A stretch of DNA of 6,240 nt, taken from assembly GCA_030631725.1 (NCBI GenBank), contig DAOVKO010000133.1, forward strand, positions 1 through 6,240, read 5' to 3'. The number at the start of each line of letters is the position of its first letter. The stretch's first letter is position 1. Positions 1-6,030 of the stretch are shown piece after piece. A program made the position numbers and the translations under genes. The notes beneath the pieces were generated by a model, which searched no databases, was not told the origin of the DNA, and saw only the letters and a program-made list of their open reading frames with translations. Source of the stretch: Actinomycetes bacterium (GTDB taxonomy: Bacteria; Planctomycetota; Phycisphaerae; JAACET01).

Positions 1-82
1 AAATCGGCGTCTGCTGCGTCAGAACTCCTAAGCATACCATCTAGGTATGCCGCCGTCGTTCTTCCTTGCATCCATCCGATTT
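1..82. repeat. Imperfect 82-base palindrome / stem-loop element
   Basis: AAATCGG at 1-7 is the exact reverse complement of CCGATTT at 76-82. Moving inward, TGC 12-14 pairs with GCA 68-70, AGAAC 21-25 pairs with GTTCT 58-62, and GCATACC 32-38 pairs with GGTATGC 44-50 around the five-base loop ATCTA. All arms share nearly the same centre (about base 41), so this is one long interrupted hairpin rather than chance short repeats. It lies in non-coding DNA 80 bases before the TPR lipoprotein gene. There is no T-tract behind it, so it does not look like an ordinary terminator. It could be a REP/MITE-like dispersed element or a structured RNA. The left arm starts at base 1, so the true boundary may lie outside the window. 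Confidence 0.6.
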
Positions 83-161
83 GTCTGGCAACGCGGCTCA
101 CGTCAGGTTTTGTTAGAGTGCCTTAGATATAGAGCAGCCGGCTTGATTTGGAGTTTTTCGG

Positions 162-1169
162 ATGTTTAGAAAGGCTTTTGTTGTACTGGGATTGACTATG
201 GTGGCGATGGCGGGCGGTGGCTGTGGTCTAAGCGGCATGAGCCGAACCAGCCGAGCCGCCGAGCATTATGCCAGTGCGGCCATACTCATGGACGATTTTC
301 AGATAGAGTCGGCCCTGGCGGAGCTGGATAAGGCCATTGCCCTGGACGACAAGATGGTGCTGGCGTATTCGGCCAAGGGGGATATATATCGGCTGGAAGG
401 TCGCTACGACCAAGCGGCCGAGTCTTACGAGCGAGCGGTGGAGCTGGATCCGGTTTCCTTTCACGACCAGTATTCTCTGGGGCTGGTTTACCAGGTGCTG
501 GAGAAGCTGGAGAAAGCGGTGAAGGCTTACTACCGGGCCTGCCTGCTGCAGCCGGAACACTATGAGGCGAACTTCAATCTCAGTACCTGCTACCTGCAAC
601 TGGACAAGTTGGACGAGGCCCAGGAATACTGCCGGCGAGCGATGGAGCTGGACCCGAGCCGGGCACAGACCAAGGTCAATATGGGAGTGATCCACGACCT
701 GCGCAAGAACTATGATGAGGCTATCCAATCATACAAGCGAGCTATTGAGCAGGACCCGAGCCAACCGCAGGTGTTCGTGAATCTCGGTGGAGTCTATTTG
801 AAACGGCAAAAGTACGCTGAGGCCCAGAAGAATTTACGACGGGCGGTGCAACTCGATCCGGACCTGGCGTTGGCCCGTGAACGGCTGGGGCTGTGCCTTT
901 ACCGCCAGCGCAAGTATGAGGCGGCTTTGGCTGAGTATGAGCAAGCACTGGGGCTTGACCAGCAAAGCGCCGCGGCTCACCTGGGGGCGGGGGTGACGCA
1001 AATGGCTATGTATCTGCAAGGCCAGAAACGCGAGGAACTGCGAAATCGAGCGCTTGAACACTGGCGGCGATCACTACAACTCGATCCGGATCAGCCCAAT
1101 CTGCAAGCAATTCTGGAAAAGTACACTGAGCAGGAAGTGAAGGTTACGCCGGGCGAGAGTGAAGGCTAG
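162..1169 (+). CDS. TPR-repeat lipoprotein
   Basis: This encodes a 335-residue protein made almost entirely of tetratricopeptide repeats. Residues 1-20 are a signal peptide (basic FRK, then a hydrophobic stretch) ending in GGGC. Cys21 is the probable lipidated residue, although Gly at the -3 position is not the usual Leu. From about residue 33 to 325 there are roughly eight TPR units of 34 residues, easily seen from the recurring A..LDP endings (AVELDP, AMELDP, AVQLDP, SLQLDP) and the G..Y...G.Y..A pattern. The second-last unit carries an insertion near residues 283-295. ATG162 is chosen because GGAG sits at 150-153, eight bases upstream. TPR proteins are scaffolds, and this one is likely anchored in the cell envelope; in planctomycetes such proteins are abundant. 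Its partner is unknown. It is separated from the next gene by 256 bases, so co-transcription is uncertain. Confidence 0.9.
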   Translation: MFRKAFVVLGLTMVAMAGGGCGLSGMSRTSRAAEHYASAAILMDDFQIESALAELDKAIALDDKMVLAYSAKGDIYRLEGRYDQAAESYERAVELDPVSFHDQYSLGLVYQVLEKLEKAVKAYYRACLLQPEHYEANFNLSTCYLQLDKLDEAQEYCRRAMELDPSRAQTKVNMGVIHDLRKNYDEAIQSYKRAIEQDPSQPQVFVNLGGVYLKRQKYAEAQKNLRRAVQLDPDLALARERLGLCLYRQRKYEAALAEYEQALGLDQQSAAAHLGAGVTQMAMYLQGQKREELRNRALEHWRRSLQLDPDQPNLQAILEKYTEQEVKVTPGESEG

Positions 1170-1219
1170 GGGGGTTATTTTTCAGAGCAGGTTTTGTTCG
1201 GGGTTTGACAGACGACGAT

Positions 1220-1252
1220 CGGCACGTGGGCTTTTTGTGAGTCTACGTGCCG
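1220..1252 (+). terminator. Hairpin downstream of TPR lipoprotein gene, possible terminator
   Basis: CGGCACGT at 1220-1227 is the exact reverse complement of ACGTGCCG at 1245-1252, with a G-T wobble extending the stem inward by one pair. The loop is about 15-17 bases. It begins 50 bases after the stop of the TPR lipoprotein gene and is followed by TTTGCGTTAAG, a poor T-tract. It may end transcription of that gene. The long loop and weak T-tract leave open a regulatory or protein-binding role, since the arms contain the palindromic core CACGTG-like sequence. Confidence 0.35.
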
Positions 1253-1337
1253 TTTGCGTTAAGTGGGGGAGGTTATCGGAACAGTGGGCCAGGACAACTG
1301 CGCCTGAGAAACTCATCAACACCCCCGGCAACTCGGC

Positions 1338-1368
1338 CGATATAACTTCCGGTACGGTAGTTATATCG
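1338..1368. repeat. Near-perfect 31-base palindrome
   Basis: CGATATAACT (1338-1347) pairs with AGTTATATCG (1359-1368) over ten bases without mismatch. After a single T-T mismatch, CCG (1349-1351) pairs with CGG (1355-1357) around the triloop GTA. It lies 57 bases before the GTG start of the CheR-type TPR gene. No T-run follows, so it is not a standard terminator. It could be an operator for a dimeric regulator or an RNA hairpin in the leader of the TPR/CheW pair. Confidence 0.55.
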
Positions 1369-1425
1369 AAGCTTACAAGGCCTTGGCGGTGTGTGAGCTG
1401 AACAAGACTTACCCAGGCAAATACG

Positions 1426-1851
1426 GTGAGTGACGAACAAACAACAGCGGATGAATTTATACGGCGGGCCAGGCGCCTGGCGGAGGATTTTCAGCTCCCC
1501 CAGGCCTTGTTGGCGGCTCGGCGGGCCAGGCAACTGGATGAGTTCAACGTGGAGGCCCATTACCTCGGCGGTGTGCTGGCTCGGCGAATGCATCGCCTGG
1601 ACGAAGCTATTCAAGCCTTGGAGCGGGCCTGCTACTTGGAGAAGAGCTTGGTGATGGGGCACTTTCTGCTGGGGCATATCTATCAGCAGAGGGGAAAGGC
1701 TGCCTTGGCGAAGCATCACTATGGGCAGGTGTTCGAGGCCTTGGACTCCAGAGCGGCCGATGACCCGGTGCGCTTCGGCGAGGGTATGTCGGTGCAGATG
1801 CTGAGGGATTTATGTGCAGCGGCGCAAGAGGTCAGCAGTGGGGCAGGGTAG
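1426..1851 (+). CDS. Stand-alone CheR/WspC-type C-terminal TPR protein
   Basis: A 141-residue soluble protein with about three TPR units (residues about 9-40, 41-74, 75-108). The stretch AHYLGGVLARRMHRLDEAIQALERA (44-68) followed by a second repeat with GHFLLGHIYQQRGK (78-91) and an ending DDPVRFGEGMSVQMLRDL resembles what I know of the TPR tail of CheR/WspC methyltransferases, where a last repeat is followed by an acidic-proline stretch and a G(L/M)(T/S)...L segment. The methyltransferase domain itself is absent here, and no frame upstream restores it: there is an in-frame stop at 1399-1401. GTG1426 is the only sensible start, with AGG at 1415-1417 as a weak ribosome site. The gene is 10 bases from the CheW-domain gene, supporting a shared chemosensory-type role. 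The family link is by recollected pattern only. Confidence 0.75.
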   Translation: MSDEQTTADEFIRRARRLAEDFQLPQALLAARRARQLDEFNVEAHYLGGVLARRMHRLDEAIQALERACYLEKSLVMGHFLLGHIYQQRGKAALAKHHYGQVFEALDSRAADDPVRFGEGMSVQMLRDLCAAAQEVSSGAG

Positions 1852-1861
1852 GAGAAATTAG

Positions 1862-2338
1862 ATGGCTGCGACGAAGAAACCTGCGGTTGTGGATGTCGAA
1901 GCGAAGGAAGATACCGTCCAATTACTGCTGGCTTTTCCGGTAGCGGATCAATGGTTTGCCCTGCCCGCCCAAAGCGTAGTGGCTGTAGTGGAAGCGGATC
2001 GATTGCAGCCCTTGGCGGGTAATTCTGCGGACCTGGTGGGTTACGTGGGGCTGCGCGGTGGAGAGGTTCTGGTGCGGGATATGAGTGCGGTGCTGGCCCC
2101 GGGAGCGCCGGGCGGGCCGGCTGAACAAATCATATTGTTCCGAGGCGTTTCATCGTGGGCAGGTCTGATCACGGTAGGCACAGCGGAGATGGTCAGCGTA
2201 CCTGTGGGGCAGATAGATCGCAAGTTGGATTCGGAGCATGCCTGCCGCTTGTCAACAGGCAGGTGGCGAGCTGGCCAGCGGACTATAACTGTGCTGGATC
2301 CGGAGCTTCTGGTTAACAGTGTCTGCCCGGTCTGCTGA
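1862..2338 (+). CDS. Divergent CheW-domain protein
   Basis: A 158-residue protein whose residues about 19-152 follow the CheW fold pattern. LLLAFPVADQWFALPAQSVV (21-40) matches the opening strand and the (Y/F)ALP motif. VGYVGLRGGEVLVRDMSAVL (59-78) is the counterpart of the CheW core G(V/L)(I/V)NLRG...PV(I/V)DL, with Gly63 replacing the usual Asn and Arg72-Asp73 in the DL region. IILF...WAGLITVGTAEMVSV (90-113) matches the second subdomain. CheW proteins couple receptors to CheA kinases. This one is diverged, has about 18 extra residues at the N-terminus and ends in a Cys155-Pro-Val-Cys158 pair. ATG1862 has AGGAG at 1850-1854, overlapping the stop of the gene before it. No CheA or receptor gene is in view, so its pathway cannot be named. 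Confidence 0.8.
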   Translation: MAATKKPAVVDVEAKEDTVQLLLAFPVADQWFALPAQSVVAVVEADRLQPLAGNSADLVGYVGLRGGEVLVRDMSAVLAPGAPGGPAEQIILFRGVSSWAGLITVGTAEMVSVPVGQIDRKLDSEHACRLSTGRWRAGQRTITVLDPELLVNSVCPVC

Positions 2339-2358
2339 AGAACTGATTTTCCACTTCA

Positions 2359-2388
2359 TTGACGCAGGTGTTGAAAGGGAGCTAAGAT
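2359..2388 (+). promoter_or_regulatory. Candidate sigma-70-type promoter
   Basis: TTGACG (2359-2364) is one base off the -35 consensus, and TAAGAT (2383-2388) is a four-of-six match to the -10 box, separated by 18 bases. A transcript would begin near 2395 and run into the peptidase gene at 2422. It would let the peptidase, propeller and DUF2085 genes be expressed apart from the TPR/CheW pair. Planctomycete promoters are poorly defined, so this is tentative. Confidence 0.35.
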
Positions 2389-2421
2389 AGCCCCTGTGGG
2401 GATGCTGCGCGGGGCGAGCCA

Positions 2422-3390
2422 ATGAGCCGAAGATATGCGATTTCTATTGTGTTGTTGATTTGGCTTCTCGGCCTTGGGGTGGGATTGTGGATGGCCCGGT
2501 GGTGGTGGCGGCCGGGTGCGGCGGAGCCTGCAGTAGCCGGCTCGGGTCCGCGAGAGGAGAGGCGTTGGCAACGCGCCCAGCCAAATACGGTTGGGCCTGA
2601 GGGTATAAGCGATGCGGAGTTTGCGGCCAAGCTCGAGGAGGTGCGGCGACAGATGGGGCCCGGTTTTCGGGTGGCGGTGGTCAAGCCTTTCGTGGTAACT
2701 TCCAATCAGTCGGCAGAGGACTTTGAGGGAATCTGCCGGCATACCATTCGCTGGGCGGTGGCGATGTTGAATAAGGATTTCTTTTCCCGAGAGCCGAACA
2801 AGATTATTACCATTTATTTGTTCAGGGACAAGGAATCTTACCGGAAATACGCCTGGTCGCTATTTGCCGAGCAGCCTGCGACGCCGTACGGTTATTATTC
2901 GCCGGAACACGAGGCCCTGGTGATGAATATAGACACGGGCGGCGGTACGCTGGTCCACGAGATTGTGCATCCGTTGTTGACGGCGGATTTTCCGTCGGCG
3001 CCGAGCTGGTTCGACGAAGGGCTGGCTTCGTTGTATGAGCAGAGCCATCAGAGGGACGGGCAGATCACGGGGATGCTTAACTGGCGGTTGCCGGTGTTGC
3101 AGAAGGGACTGCGGGCGGGGCATTTTGTGGCTTTGGAAAAGTTGTTGGCCGGCAACAACGACGAGTTTTATGATGATCCGCATGGTATGCATTACGCCCA
3201 GGCGCGCTATCTGTGCTACTATTTGCAGGAGAAACGTCTGTTGCGGCGATTCTATCGGGAGTTCAAAAAAGATCATTCGGCGGACCCGACGGGGATAAAG
3301 ACGCTGCTGAGAGTTACGGGCAAAGATTCGCTGAAGGAGTTGGAGAGGCAGTGGCTGGAGTTTTTGGCCCCGCTGAGTTACAGGCGCTAG
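2422..3390 (+). CDS. Membrane-anchored gluzincin-type zinc metallopeptidase (peptidase MA-like/DUF1570-like)
   Basis: A 322-residue protein with one N-terminal membrane helix (about residues 5-25, preceded by SRR) and a Pro/Ala/Gly/Arg-rich linker to about residue 60. The catalytic domain then follows. The zinc site is visible: His179-Glu180-Ile-Val-His183 is the HExxH motif, and Glu199 in WFDEGLASLYE is the expected third ligand, 16 residues further. These motifs and the spacing are those of the gluzincin peptidases of the MA clan, as in DUF1570-type proteins common in planctomycetes. All three metal ligands and the catalytic Glu are intact, so the enzyme is probably active, with the domain outside the inner membrane. 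Its substrate is unknown. ATG2422 has only a weak purine-rich site (GGGGCGAG at 2411-2418); an in-frame stop at 2383-2385 rules out a longer form. The next gene follows after 24 bases. Confidence 0.85.
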   Translation: MSRRYAISIVLLIWLLGLGVGLWMARWWWRPGAAEPAVAGSGPREERRWQRAQPNTVGPEGISDAEFAAKLEEVRRQMGPGFRVAVVKPFVVTSNQSAEDFEGICRHTIRWAVAMLNKDFFSREPNKIITIYLFRDKESYRKYAWSLFAEQPATPYGYYSPEHEALVMNIDTGGGTLVHEIVHPLLTADFPSAPSWFDEGLASLYEQSHQRDGQITGMLNWRLPVLQKGLRAGHFVALEKLLAGNNDEFYDDPHGMHYAQARYLCYYLQEKRLLRRFYREFKKDHSADPTGIKTLLRVTGKDSLKELERQWLEFLAPLSYRR

Positions 3391-3403
3391 GGGGTTGGCG
3401 GAA

Positions 3404-3408
3404 AGGAG
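3404..3408 (+). promoter_or_regulatory. Ribosome binding site that decides the start of the propeller gene
   Basis: AGGAG at 3404-3408 lies six bases ahead of ATG 3415-3417. The in-frame TTG at 3409 touches this site and could not be used with it, so the downstream ATG is preferred. Confidence 0.75.
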
Positions 3409-3414
3409 TTGGCG

Positions 3415-4575
3415 ATGAGCAGGCGGGATACGGCTTGTGGTTTGCTGGCGGTGGCGGCAGTGGTAATCTACATGTTGGCCTGCGGTTCTAGGCCGGCCTG
3501 GAGCCCGGACTCCAAGAGAGTGGTCTTTGCTTATGTGGATGAGCGAACGGAGACGAGTGGTTTGGCGTTGTATAATCTGGAGACGAGCCAGGTTAAGCGG
3601 ATCTTCGAGAGCGAGGAGCAAGTGCTTTTTCAGCCAGTGTGGCTGGGCAAGGCGGACGAAATAGTAGCCTTGGCCGCCCGCGAAAACAACGCTTTGGACA
3701 TTATCCATGTCAATCTGATTACCGGCCAGGACCGCCTGCTGAAGACCATGGCCGCCAAAGACCCCGGCAGTTCCCTGATGGTGCCGCCGGTCCTGGCGGA
3801 CGGACGATACCTGTTCTTTTCGGCTCAGCCAGCTGAAGAAGACGCAGAAATGAATCTGTATCGTTTTGATTTTAAAAGCAAGGCGCTGACCATCGTCCGT
3901 AAGGGGCAAGAGCGGTTACTGTACCGCGTGGGCAAAGAGTATTGCTACTTAGGGCTGGCAGAAGATGGACTTGAGTTGGGGACCTTTAGCATCAAGAAGC
4001 TAAAGTTCAGGCGACTGGTGTTTCTTGATCAGCGGAGGTATGGGAAAGTTGCCCTCGGTCTAGCGGGTAAGGAGAACGGTAAGGAACTGGCCCTGCTATC
4101 CGAACGTGAGTTTCAGGGCCAGGAAGAATCAGACCCAGAGGAAACAGGCTTCGCGGTGCTGGTTATCAACAGGCGGGGCAAGATTGTAAAGGAGATACCG
4201 CTGGAGTCCGGGTTGAATATCAGCGGGCTGGTCAATCTGGTGTTCGGTCCCGCAGATAAGACACTCTGGCTATCGGCCGTCGTGAAGTCGGACACCGATC
4301 AAAACATTTCTTTGCTCCTCGAACTCGACATTAACAAGGGCGAGTTCCGAGAGGTAATCAGCGAACCCTTGGGTAAAGATGAGTATATTCTTCTTCAGCC
4401 GAGTGTTTCGCCGGACGGCAAGTGGTTGGCGGTTGACGTGCTAGAGCCTAAGGATGAGCCGAGGAGCGTGTTGTATTTGGTGGATCTGACGAGCCTGGAA
4501 CGGAAGGTAACCAAGGTAGCTCTGCCGGCAGTTGAAATTGAGGTTGAGCCTGTTGAGGCGGAGAAAACTGAGTAG
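3415..4575 (+). CDS. TolB-like beta-propeller (PD40-type) probable lipoprotein
   Basis: A 386-residue exported protein. Residues 1-22 form a signal peptide (SRRD, then a hydrophobic stretch) ending in Met-Leu-Ala before Cys23, a plausible lipobox. Immediately after comes RPAWSPDSKRVVFAYVD (26-42), a typical PD40/TolB repeat (WSPDG..(I/L)AF), and near the end VSPDGKWLAVDVLE (about 331-344) is a second clear one. In between are weaker blades with strands such as GLALYNLET, DGRYLFFSAQP, LYRFDF and LAEDGLELGTFSI. This fits a six- or seven-bladed propeller with poorly conserved middle blades. Such domains bind partners rather than catalyse. It sits 24 bases after the zinc peptidase and five bases before the DUF2085 gene, so an operon is likely and it may act with the peptidase at the envelope. 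The acidic C-terminus (EVEPVEAEKTE) is probably disordered. Confidence 0.8.
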   Translation: MSRRDTACGLLAVAAVVIYMLACGSRPAWSPDSKRVVFAYVDERTETSGLALYNLETSQVKRIFESEEQVLFQPVWLGKADEIVALAARENNALDIIHVNLITGQDRLLKTMAAKDPGSSLMVPPVLADGRYLFFSAQPAEEDAEMNLYRFDFKSKALTIVRKGQERLLYRVGKEYCYLGLAEDGLELGTFSIKKLKFRRLVFLDQRRYGKVALGLAGKENGKELALLSEREFQGQEESDPEETGFAVLVINRRGKIVKEIPLESGLNISGLVNLVFGPADKTLWLSAVVKSDTDQNISLLLELDINKGEFREVISEPLGKDEYILLQPSVSPDGKWLAVDVLEPKDEPRSVLYLVDLTSLERKVTKVALPAVEIEVEPVEAEKTE

Positions 4576-4580
4576 TTTCG

Positions 4581-5186
4581 ATGGGTGTGGCGATGATCCT
4601 GGATGAATTGACCCGCGAAGTTTTCGGCTTTTTGTGCCATCAGGGCTCAGCTCGGATGTGGGAGCCGGGCGGGGCGGCTCTGGCGGCGTGCGCCCGGTGT
4701 GCGGGGGTTTATGTGGGCTTTGTTTTGGCTTTGCCCTTGATGATTCTGGCCCGCTTTCTTAGCCGACCGGTAGCCACATGGCTGCACGGGGTTTTCGTGT
4801 TACAGGTGATATTGTTCGGATTTCATCTGATCCCCCACGGGATGACTCTTCGCACCATCAGCGGCCAACTCTTTGCCCTTGGTGTGGTCTACTTTTTATT
4901 TAGAGCCATCCGGTACGATAAGTTCCGCATGAACAAGCTGAAAAGTCCCAGCAAACACACGGGCCGATGGCTCATGCGGTATTTGTTGGCTACAGCTCAG
5001 GCAGTAGTGTTGCTGCAGTTGCTGTTGCGCTTGGAATGGAGCTGGATAGCTACCTTGATTAACGTTTTGGCCCTGGTGGGGCTGGGGGTGTTTGGGGGCT
5101 TGGCGGTAGTGTTGCTGGTCGGGCTTGTCGGACACCGGCCCGGGGCCAGAAGGCCGGTTCTTGCTGATGGGTCGGGCGGTAGCTAA
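4581..5186 (+). CDS. DUF2085 family membrane protein
   Basis: A 201-residue integral membrane protein. The N-terminus shows the DUF2085 signature: FLCHQ (Cys19-His20-Gln21) followed by ACARCAGVYVGF (Cys37, Cys40), then membrane helices at about 41-60, 64-84, 90-110, 128-149 and 152-182. LRTISGQLFALGVVYFLFR (90-108) corresponds to the family's R..SG..FGLG stretch. The Cys/His cluster suggests metal binding, but the function of the family is unknown. The C-terminal half beyond residue 115 is longer than the core domain and carries two more helices. The start is uncertain: ATG4581 lies five bases after the previous stop without a good ribosome site, and ATG4593 is an alternative; translational coupling would explain this. 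The stop overlaps that of the opposing gene by four bases (CTAA at 5183-5186). Confidence 0.8.
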   Translation: MGVAMILDELTREVFGFLCHQGSARMWEPGGAALAACARCAGVYVGFVLALPLMILARFLSRPVATWLHGVFVLQVILFGFHLIPHGMTLRTISGQLFALGVVYFLFRAIRYDKFRMNKLKSPSKHTGRWLMRYLLATAQAVVLLQLLLRLEWSWIATLINVLALVGLGVFGGLAVVLLVGLVGHRPGARRPVLADGSGGS

Positions 5187-5971
5187 TCCGGTTTGGCCGG
5201 GCGTTTCTTTTTCTGTTCCCGCTCTTGTTTATCCTGCTCTTTTACCACGGTTTGCTGTTGTGCCACAGCCTTTTTGTGGGCGGTGTCGCCGCGGTAGCCG
5301 GCCCGGCGGCGGTCGAGCTCTGCCAGAGCCTCTTGTCGGCCATAGAGGATCATGGTGTCTTTTTCGGATATTTTGGTTTTGCCGGTGGGTGCGCCTATAT
5401 AGGTGCCGTCGGCCCTTTGAACACCCAGGACCAGAACGCCTTCTCTGGTCAGGTCGAGTTCGCCGAGAGTTTTATCGGCCACCCAGTCTTTGGGCTGGAC
5501 CTGGGTCTCGGTCACGGTGTAGTGGCTGGCCAGGTGGAGCAGGCTGGAATAGTCGCGGACGTCGAGTGTGGTCCAGCGTCGCAGGGCGAGGCTGATAAGG
5601 TGTGAGAGTCTGCGGCCGATCCATTCACTGGTGAAGATGATCCAGAGGATGAGCACGCCGGCGGCGATATATATCAGGCGGGCGAGCACGGCCTTCGTAT
5701 CGGCATTTACGAACGATAAAATCAGGGCGGAGACGGCGGTGGCGAAGACGGCATGGCCGAGGATCATCAATGCGCTGATGATTCGGCGGCGGACGGGATG
5801 CCCGGCGATGGCTTCGGATTCCTTGGTGGTGAAGCCCACCCCGAAGAACGCGGACTGGGTCTGAAAGCGGGCCAACTCTTCGGAGAGCCCGGTAAAGGCC
5901 AAGGCCACGGTGGCTACGCGAATGACCAGCAAGGACAGAGCCAGGACGATGATCAAGCTAACGGCAATCAT
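5183..5971 (-). CDS. Membrane protein with C-terminal TrkA-C (RCK_C) domain
   Basis: A 262-residue protein with three predicted membrane helices (about residues 2-26, 63-88 and 94-115). Between the first two is LARFQTQSAFFGVGFTTKESEAI (33-55), a conserved stretch I know from bacterial membrane proteins of this TrkA-C type; its GFTT resembles the pore-loop signature of Trk/Ktr cation transporters. Residues about 150-220 (YTVTETQVQPKDWVADKTLGELDL...GVLVLGVQRADG.YIGAPTGKTKISEKDTMILYG) form a TrkA-C/RCK_C domain, which in related proteins binds cyclic-di-AMP or other ligands to gate K+ transport. The last 40 residues are Lys/Glu/Gln-rich and likely flexible. There is no catalytic TrkA-N Rossmann domain. 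ATG5971 has no obvious ribosome site. The gene follows atpD with 59 bases between them, probably as the last gene of the ATPase operon. Transport activity is not shown. Confidence 0.8.
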   Translation of the reverse strand: MIAVSLIIVLALSLLVIRVATVALAFTGLSEELARFQTQSAFFGVGFTTKESEAIAGHPVRRRIISALMILGHAVFATAVSALILSFVNADTKAVLARLIYIAAGVLILWIIFTSEWIGRRLSHLISLALRRWTTLDVRDYSSLLHLASHYTVTETQVQPKDWVADKTLGELDLTREGVLVLGVQRADGTYIGAPTGKTKISEKDTMILYGRQEALAELDRRRAGYRGDTAHKKAVAQQQTVVKEQDKQEREQKKKRPAKPD

Positions 5972-6030
5972 AGAGGGTTCCCGTTAGTCTATCGGCTGAT
6001 CGAGCTTGGGAGCGGAACGCTTTTTATTTT

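Larger units (their letters stand above)
1170..1425 (+). other. Structured intergenic region / possible leader
   Basis: These 256 bases between two TPR genes contain no convincing gene. The longest plus-strand frame through it (1159-1401) starts inside the previous gene and encodes an Arg-rich sequence with no recognisable family. What it does contain is inverted repeats: an 8-bp hairpin at 1220-1252 and a near-perfect palindrome at 1338-1368. In addition GTTATCGG at 1272-1279 can pair, with a two-base bulge, with CCGATATAAC at 1337-1346, which would compete with the palindrome. A short open stretch in the third frame (1308-1433) ends in a TGA that overlaps the GTG start of the next gene. No promoter with both boxes was found. 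Confidence 0.45.

Noticed and set aside
1205..1210. Perfect TTGACA -35 box
   Set aside because: At 16-18 bases downstream there is only GGGCTT-like sequence, not a -10 box.
1305..1307. In-frame TGA as a possible selenocysteine codon (CA-U-ETH)
   Set aside because: No SECIS-like hairpin directly after it could be drawn and the surrounding peptide matches no selenoprotein I know.
1303..1309. CTGAGA, a TPP-riboswitch-like core
   Set aside because: The rest of the THI-box consensus (the ACC...CTGATCTGG part) is missing and the downstream genes have no link to thiamine.
1159..1401. 80-residue plus-strand open frame between the two TPR genes
   Set aside because: It starts inside the preceding gene, has no ribosome site, encodes an Arg/Ser-rich sequence of no family, and spans two inverted repeats.
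2402..2425. Seven-residue leader-type open frame (MLRGASQ) whose stop overlaps the peptidase ATG
   Set aside because: It is very short, has no clear ribosome site and no attenuator-type residues; probably chance.
2860..3909. Long minus-strand open frame of 349 residues
   Set aside because: It is the shadow of the peptidase and propeller genes; its Gln/Arg/His-rich sequence has no domain, whereas the plus strand has intact HExxH and PD40 motifs.
5188..5213. CCGG-TTTGG-CCGG hairpin followed by T-rich sequence as terminator for the DUF2085 gene
   Set aside because: The stem is only four pairs, and the T-rich stretch is interrupted and lies within the opposing coding sequence (Lys/Pro codons).
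5225..5605. Plus-strand open frame of 126 residues opposite the TrkA-C gene
   Set aside because: The minus-strand reading gives a recognisable RCK_C domain and membrane helices; the plus-strand reading does not.
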